From: Endocalyx cinctus
Taxonomy: Eukaryota; Ascomycota; Sordariomycetes; Amphisphaeriales; Apiosporaceae
Direction of reading: 5' to 3'
NCBI GenBank assembly: GCA_001600455.1
Contig: BCKC01000002.1
Location: 2,866,171-2,930,170, forward strand
Length of the DNA stretch: 64,000 nt
Shown here: positions 59,614-64,000 of the stretch, one piece after another
How the letters are laid out: the number at the start of each line of letters is the position of its first letter
Numbering within the stretch: position 1 is the stretch's first letter
The notes under the pieces: model-generated
Database searches by the model: none
Told to the model about the DNA's origin: nothing
Seen by the model: only the letters and a program-made list of their open reading frames with translations
Made by a program: the position numbers and the translations under genes

Positions 59614-61530
59614 ATGGAACAGTTTGAACCGGCTACTGCTGCCGATTTGTCCCACCCTGTTTCACGCCGAAATCGTCTTACCAATAGCGAACCCAGCCCT
59701 TCTACCGACGACTTTGACAACCTAGCCGCCTCCATCCCCACCTTGAGATTTCCACGCCCGCTGGGTAATCGGCAGCTTCATAACTGGATATCCTCGAGCT
59801 CCCCCGACATCATGCAGCCTTTGAACGTTCAAGACGAGGAGCCTACCTTGACGGAGCTAGGCTACGATATCATCGGAACGGACGGAGAAAGTCAAGCCGA
59901 GTCTACCACAAGCTCATTCGACTATGCGAGACCCGACGATGTCCAGAGCTTGACTGGAACCGACGTCGGCACCGACATTGATACCAACGATGTTGATACC
60001 GACTCCGATGAAGAGGTAGACCTTTCTCAGAGCGAACTAGCAACGTCGAGTAATACCGTCATCGAGCGGAGCGCTGTTTACGATGACGAGGATGTTGACG
60101 TCGAATCCATGGTGAACCAAAGTCTCGAATACCCCACTAGTCTACCTCCGTTTGGCGTGTCATCATCCCAACCCTTGACATACGACGAACAGGCCGAGGC
60201 AAAAGCGTTGCTTAAAGCAATGAAGACGTTCTCTGCGCCCCCTCTAGACACCCCGTCGCCAGCGAAAGAAGACGACGAGGACGCCTCGCGGACAATAGAT
60301 CAACCCCAGTCTTCATGGGGACAGGTAGTAGGTAACCCGTACCTAACTGTTCGCCAGTGGATGCGTAAGAAGCTCCCTGAGAAGAGGCGGGCGATACGCG
60401 CAGTCTCTTCTCTGGCTCTATGCTATGTCTTCGTTTACGCTGGCATATACGCATTTTTAAAAACACAGGTTCCAAGAGAAATTTCCACAGTTCCCTATGC
60501 TTCCGTATCTTCTCTCGGGGACCCCTACCCCACCTCCACTTCTCTCCTCTCTACCCCCGTTCCTGTCTCGTCGATCAGCACAGACCCACCCAGCTCACTG
60601 CAAACGGGGAGTTCGTCGAACAGCCTCATGTCTATACCATTCAGCAAAGACAAGGCTATACAGAGCACTATAAGTTCAGAAATGCCCCAAAACATTTGTG
60701 CGGTGGAACTGCAAACACATCGTCACATCCTTGTTAAAATACCACAAAATATCAAGTCTAAATGGCTTGCGAAAGATGCCATCTTCATTGCCGTCAGTCG
60801 CGGTATCGAGGATATTTCCACCACTGTATCCTCCGTCGAGGAAGGATTTGTTATCGAGGTACCGGCTGAGGAAGCGTATGGTGTCTTGGCCGTGTCAATT
60901 GCCACGACTCAGAAGCCGAAAATCAGCGAGTCCTTCCGAGTTACTATCGGCAACCGCATTCTTATCGAAGCCTTGGGTATGGGTAAGCAGTTAATGCAGG
61001 GGTTCGCGCAGAAAGTTGTAGACACAGTCAACGAGACAACGGCATGGGTTGAAGAGACCTACATTCCGGCTTTTGATGTCATGTCTAAACAAGTCTGCCA
61101 CCAGACGTCGTCGGTTTCAGATACGCTATTCCAGGGATTCCGCGACGCCGGGAATTCTGCTCTCAACTTATCTACCCGACTTACCTCGCAAGTTGCCTCT
61201 CAAGTAACAAAATCTTTCGAGAAACGCGCGGACCAGTTCCGAATCGAGATGACGCGACAGGCCCGAGACGTAGGTGATGAACTATCGCTGCGTTTACTAA
61301 ACGCCCAGCTCAACTCGAAGCTGCTGTGGTTAAAGCTGCAGGGCAAGAGGGAAGAATACAGCCGCTACCTTTCTAAAGCGGAGGATTACTTCGAGGAGAA
61401 ACGCGAGGCTTTCAAGGTGGCCAGAGTCGGACGCGCGGAGCAAGTGAAGAAGCAAATCCGAGCTCGGCTAAAGCAAGAGGTTCGCGAACCAAAGAGGTCA
61501 TTCTGGGGTAAAGGTCCCCGGGAGGCCTAA
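59614..61530 (+). CDS. Unrecognised single-pass membrane protein with coiled-coil C-terminus
   Basis: One exon encodes 638 residues. Residues 1-245 are acidic, Ser/Thr-rich and disordered. A basic cluster (MRKKLPEKRRAIR, about 250-262) precedes one hydrophobic segment at about 263-282 (AVSSLALCYVFVYAGIYAFL), so the positive-inside rule puts the N-terminus in the cytosol and the rest in a lumen or outside. After a Ser/Thr/Pro linker (about 290-345) comes a segment of alternating strands (about 360-445, ICAVELQTHRHILVKIP to ISESFRVTIGN) that could be a beta-sandwich, then long amphipathic and charged helices (about 450-638). The N-terminal half contains short FDNL and YDII segments that fit the loose Atg8-interaction consensus. 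The layout resembles ER or nuclear-envelope receptors such as Atg39, but I see no sequence homology. I do not recognise the family. Confidence 0.8.
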   Translation: MEQFEPATAADLSHPVSRRNRLTNSEPSPSTDDFDNLAASIPTLRFPRPLGNRQLHNWISSSSPDIMQPLNVQDEEPTLTELGYDIIGTDGESQAESTTSSFDYARPDDVQSLTGTDVGTDIDTNDVDTDSDEEVDLSQSELATSSNTVIERSAVYDDEDVDVESMVNQSLEYPTSLPPFGVSSSQPLTYDEQAEAKALLKAMKTFSAPPLDTPSPAKEDDEDASRTIDQPQSSWGQVVGNPYLTVRQWMRKKLPEKRRAIRAVSSLALCYVFVYAGIYAFLKTQVPREISTVPYASVSSLGDPYPTSTSLLSTPVPVSSISTDPPSSLQTGSSSNSLMSIPFSKDKAIQSTISSEMPQNICAVELQTHRHILVKIPQNIKSKWLAKDAIFIAVSRGIEDISTTVSSVEEGFVIEVPAEEAYGVLAVSIATTQKPKISESFRVTIGNRILIEALGMGKQLMQGFAQKVVDTVNETTAWVEETYIPAFDVMSKQVCHQTSSVSDTLFQGFRDAGNSALNLSTRLTSQVASQVTKSFEKRADQFRIEMTRQARDVGDELSLRLLNAQLNSKLLWLKLQGKREEYSRYLSKAEDYFEEKREAFKVARVGRAEQVKKQIRARLKQEVREPKRSFWGKGPREA

Positions 61531-62575
61531 GAAGTTATGATTTGACCTGGATGGATTTATACCATTATGTAAGGGACGGTACGGGACAGGATCGGCGTTA
61601 GGTTTTTCATGACGTGACGGTCTTTGCTGGTGTTTGTTTGATGACTACTATGTATGTGTCTCGAGAATGAGGCCGCTACGATGGAAGAGTCGAGTTATCG
61701 TTATTATCCTCGACTATCCGTAAAGCCCGTACTCAGATGGTATAAGATGTACACATAGATGGGCTAGCAAAGACATGATAACAAGGTTTCTACTTTTTCT
61801 CAAGTCTGGAGTACGGAATTGCTTAGTAACTAGGAGGGAGTTAAAGATAATCTCCATATATTATGGTACTATACTTTATTAGTGTGGTCTCCGTATTAAT
61901 GACTATTATTACATCGTTGAAGTATTTTGTATCTGCGCGTGTGTTCTGGAGGGCTCTAGTTTCTTAAAGATATAGATTAGGATTGAGATGGATCAAGACA
62001 ATACTCCATACGTTCCGTACGTGCCTCAACAACACCTCAACAATGAATTAAATGTAGTGTATAGTCTATATACCGCATACGTACTTAATAAGAAGATATA
62101 TACACTACTATGTATTGTACATACGTGTAGTCCACTGGTACAGGGTATAGGGGAATTTTGATGCGGAGTGGTGGAGTACAGTACACTATGAGTATTGCTT
62201 AGGTAATATGAATCTATACTACCTAAGTATACTGGCTAGAGTACTGTAATAGCCCTAAGTTAAGCGGTAGTATAAGATAAGATATCGGAGATAATAGATT
62301 TTACTTAGGTAAAGTATCCATTCCTATGTTCATCATTTTACACACTACTGTGAGCTATCTTGTATCTCTCTAATACTGTACGTACCATACGTACGCGTAG
62401 ATATCATTACTCCGTACTTCGTACTCTGTACATTGGTTACATCTACCGATATCGAAGCACACGCCCAGTGGCGACCTTTCATCAATTCTTTTATTTCTCT
62501 TTTCGTTATCAAAAAAATATTTCCTAAAGTGGATTAGTCTTAAATAATCCTTTTTTATTCATTTTCTATTGGAAA
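61531..62575. other. 1 kb spacer before SGF73
   Basis: AT-rich with many short TAC/GTA-rich stretches, including TACTCCGTA at 62408-62416 just upstream of the SGF73 start. No gene is visible. Confidence 0.6.
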
Positions 62576-64000
62576 ATGGCGTCGGAGGGGGAAAGACATA
62601 AAGGTAGGGGCCATGTCAGACGTGACAAATTTGGCAATAAGGCGGAAATTATTGATTTGATAACATCATCCATCAGCTACCCAAACTAACGCCTCATGAT
62701 ATACAGACGACGAGGCTACCATCAACGTCGCTTCGAAAAAGATGTCAAAAGATAAACCAAACGGAATGATCAAATTAAAAAGAAGTGTGCCTAAGCACAC
62801 GAAACCAGGAAATTGGAGAGATGGAAGTGTTGCCGATGGTATGTTTTTCTTTTTCTTTTTTCTTGTCTCTCTTCTTCTATATTATCTAAATCATCGCGTT
62901 CTGTTATTACTATGATAAAAATATTGACAAAAAGCATCGCTTTTAGATGACCTAAAATCTAAACTCCCCAGAAGTCCTAAAGTACTCGTCGGCGCGAATT
63001 CACCTAGCCCCGTCATCAACCAACTCGATGAAAATTCCTGGGAAACTTTCTCAACCGGCCGCCCGCTCGAAGATAACCTGAATCTACAACAATGCAAGCA
63101 CTGCAGGAAAGGTATAATCAAGACGGCGGCGAAAGGCCATATCGCGCAATGCTTGAAAATTAAGAAGGAGAAAGCACAGCGCAAGAAGGAGGCCAGGGAG
63201 GCGAGAGAGAGAGCCAAGGAGCAAGCCCGAGAAGAGGAGGCCCGGAAGGCGAACGAGGACGGCGACGGGAGAGATAACGACGATAGCGACGACGATGACG
63301 ACGACGGCGATAAGAAAACTTCCAAATCGTCCAAGAAAGTCGGAGGCAAAAAGCCGGACGGCGAACCGAAGGGCAAGAAACGCAAAGCAGACGGCGACGC
63401 CGATAAGGGACCTAAAAGCAAAAAGAAGAAGGAAGAGCCGAAGCCGAAGGTGCCTAAGCCCAAGGGTAAGTAGACGACGGGACGGTTGAACGAATATGTA
63501 TCGACGATGACGGCAGTGACTGACAATCGGGTTTAGGACCTGTTGATGTTGAGAAGCAATGTGGTGTCTTGTTGCCCAACGGTCAGCCGTGTGCAAGATC
63601 ATTGACTTGCAAAAGCCATAGTATGGGAGCAAAACGTGCCGTTGCCGGTCGATCACTTCCCTACGATATGCTCCTCGCCGCCTATCAGAAGAAGAATCAG
63701 GCAAAACAGCAGAGTAAGTCAAACGCTACCAACAAACCTTTAAGTTTCACGTCGGTTTTAACCAATAATGGCAACAGAAGCTGCATTGGATGCGAATGCC
63801 CCTCTCGAAGACGACGACGACCCGAATGCCGGCCCTATAGATTCGGACGAGGAGACGGCGGCCGTCATGGGGGCCTTGGCTCGCTGGAATCCTCAGCCTG
63901 TCATATCACAGCCATCATACGCTCCCATAAAGCGGACATATCAACTTGCGCGACTTCACGAGCAGCTTCAGACTGCCACTAACGGTGGACGAACCAATAT
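62576..64000 (+). CDS. SGF73: SAGA deubiquitinase-module subunit Sgf73 (ataxin-7 family), 3' truncated
   Basis: Sgf73 anchors the H2B deubiquitinase module (Ubp8, Sgf11, Sus1) to the SAGA coactivator complex. Exons 62576-62603, 62707-62838, 62947-63465, 63537-63713 and 63778 onward keep frame, and the last runs off the window, so about 360 residues are visible. The N-terminus ([20 protein letters not shown]) is tentative because its donor is GTAGGG. A C2HC zinc finger, [22 protein letters not shown], is at about 103-124, matching the ataxin-7 N-terminal finger. A very acidic and Lys-rich linker follows. The SCA7 domain in exon 4 ([22 protein letters not shown], then [21 protein letters not shown]) identifies the family; it mediates nucleosome contact. 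Exon 5 continues with [20 protein letters not shown]. The end of the gene lies outside. Confidence 0.93.

Noticed and set aside
62891..63722. Two 211-212-codon minus-strand frames opposite SGF73
   Set aside because: They are the complement of the acidic and Lys-rich linker exon of SGF73, whose zinc finger and SCA7 domain fix the true strand.

Overview
The window is nuclear DNA of a filamentous ascomycete, most likely Pezizomycotina and probably Sordariomycetes. The evidence is short GT-AG introns with CTAAC-type branch points, a fungal gene set (MOT1, SMC3, CDC37, STE50, LCB2, a fungal Gbeta, SGF73), AT-rich spacers and no operons. I placed exons by hand using splice signals, reading-frame closure and family knowledge. 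Thirteen of the fourteen genes have a start codon inside the window; the first is cut at its 5' end and the last at its 3' end.

Layout, left to right: the 3' end of an unrecognised acidic protein (1-769, +); MOT1/BTAF1 (1886-7953, -); a 4.6 kb spacer; cohesin SMC3 (12537-16404, +); a gamma-glutamylcyclotransferase/AIG2-like gene (18443-19084, +); a small two-exon Ser/Thr-rich gene (20469-21048, -); CDC37 (22539-24227, +); DGAT1-type diacylglycerol acyltransferase (24963-26880, -); STE50-like SAM/RA adaptor (28847-30439, -); LCB2 serine palmitoyltransferase (32936-34930, -); acetoacetyl-CoA synthetase (37783-40276, +); ADAL-type deaminase (40683-42143, -); a 5 kb spacer; heterotrimeric Gbeta (47143-48553, +); a 7.5 kb spacer with a possible decayed segment; a phosducin-like protein (56032-56976, +); an unrecognised single-pass membrane protein (59614-61530, +); and the 5' part of SGF73 (62576 onward, +).

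The genes are housekeeping and signalling genes, not one pathway cluster. Three themes recur: chromatin and transcription (MOT1, SMC3, SGF73); acyl-CoA and lipid metabolism (DGAT1, LCB2, AACS); and G-protein/MAPK signalling with chaperoning (STE50, Gbeta, phosducin-like, CDC37). No CRISPR array, intact transposon, rRNA or convincing tRNA was seen.

The most interesting non-genic signals are: a 13-bp perfect hairpin followed at once by a two-codon upstream ORF in the leader of the unknown membrane protein; a perfect three-unit heat-shock element upstream of CDC37; eleven exact intergenic copies of TACTCCGTA/TACGGAGTA and five of the palindrome TACCTAGGTA; a nested inverted repeat at 43.8 kb; and two coding micro-exons at the 5' end of MOT1.
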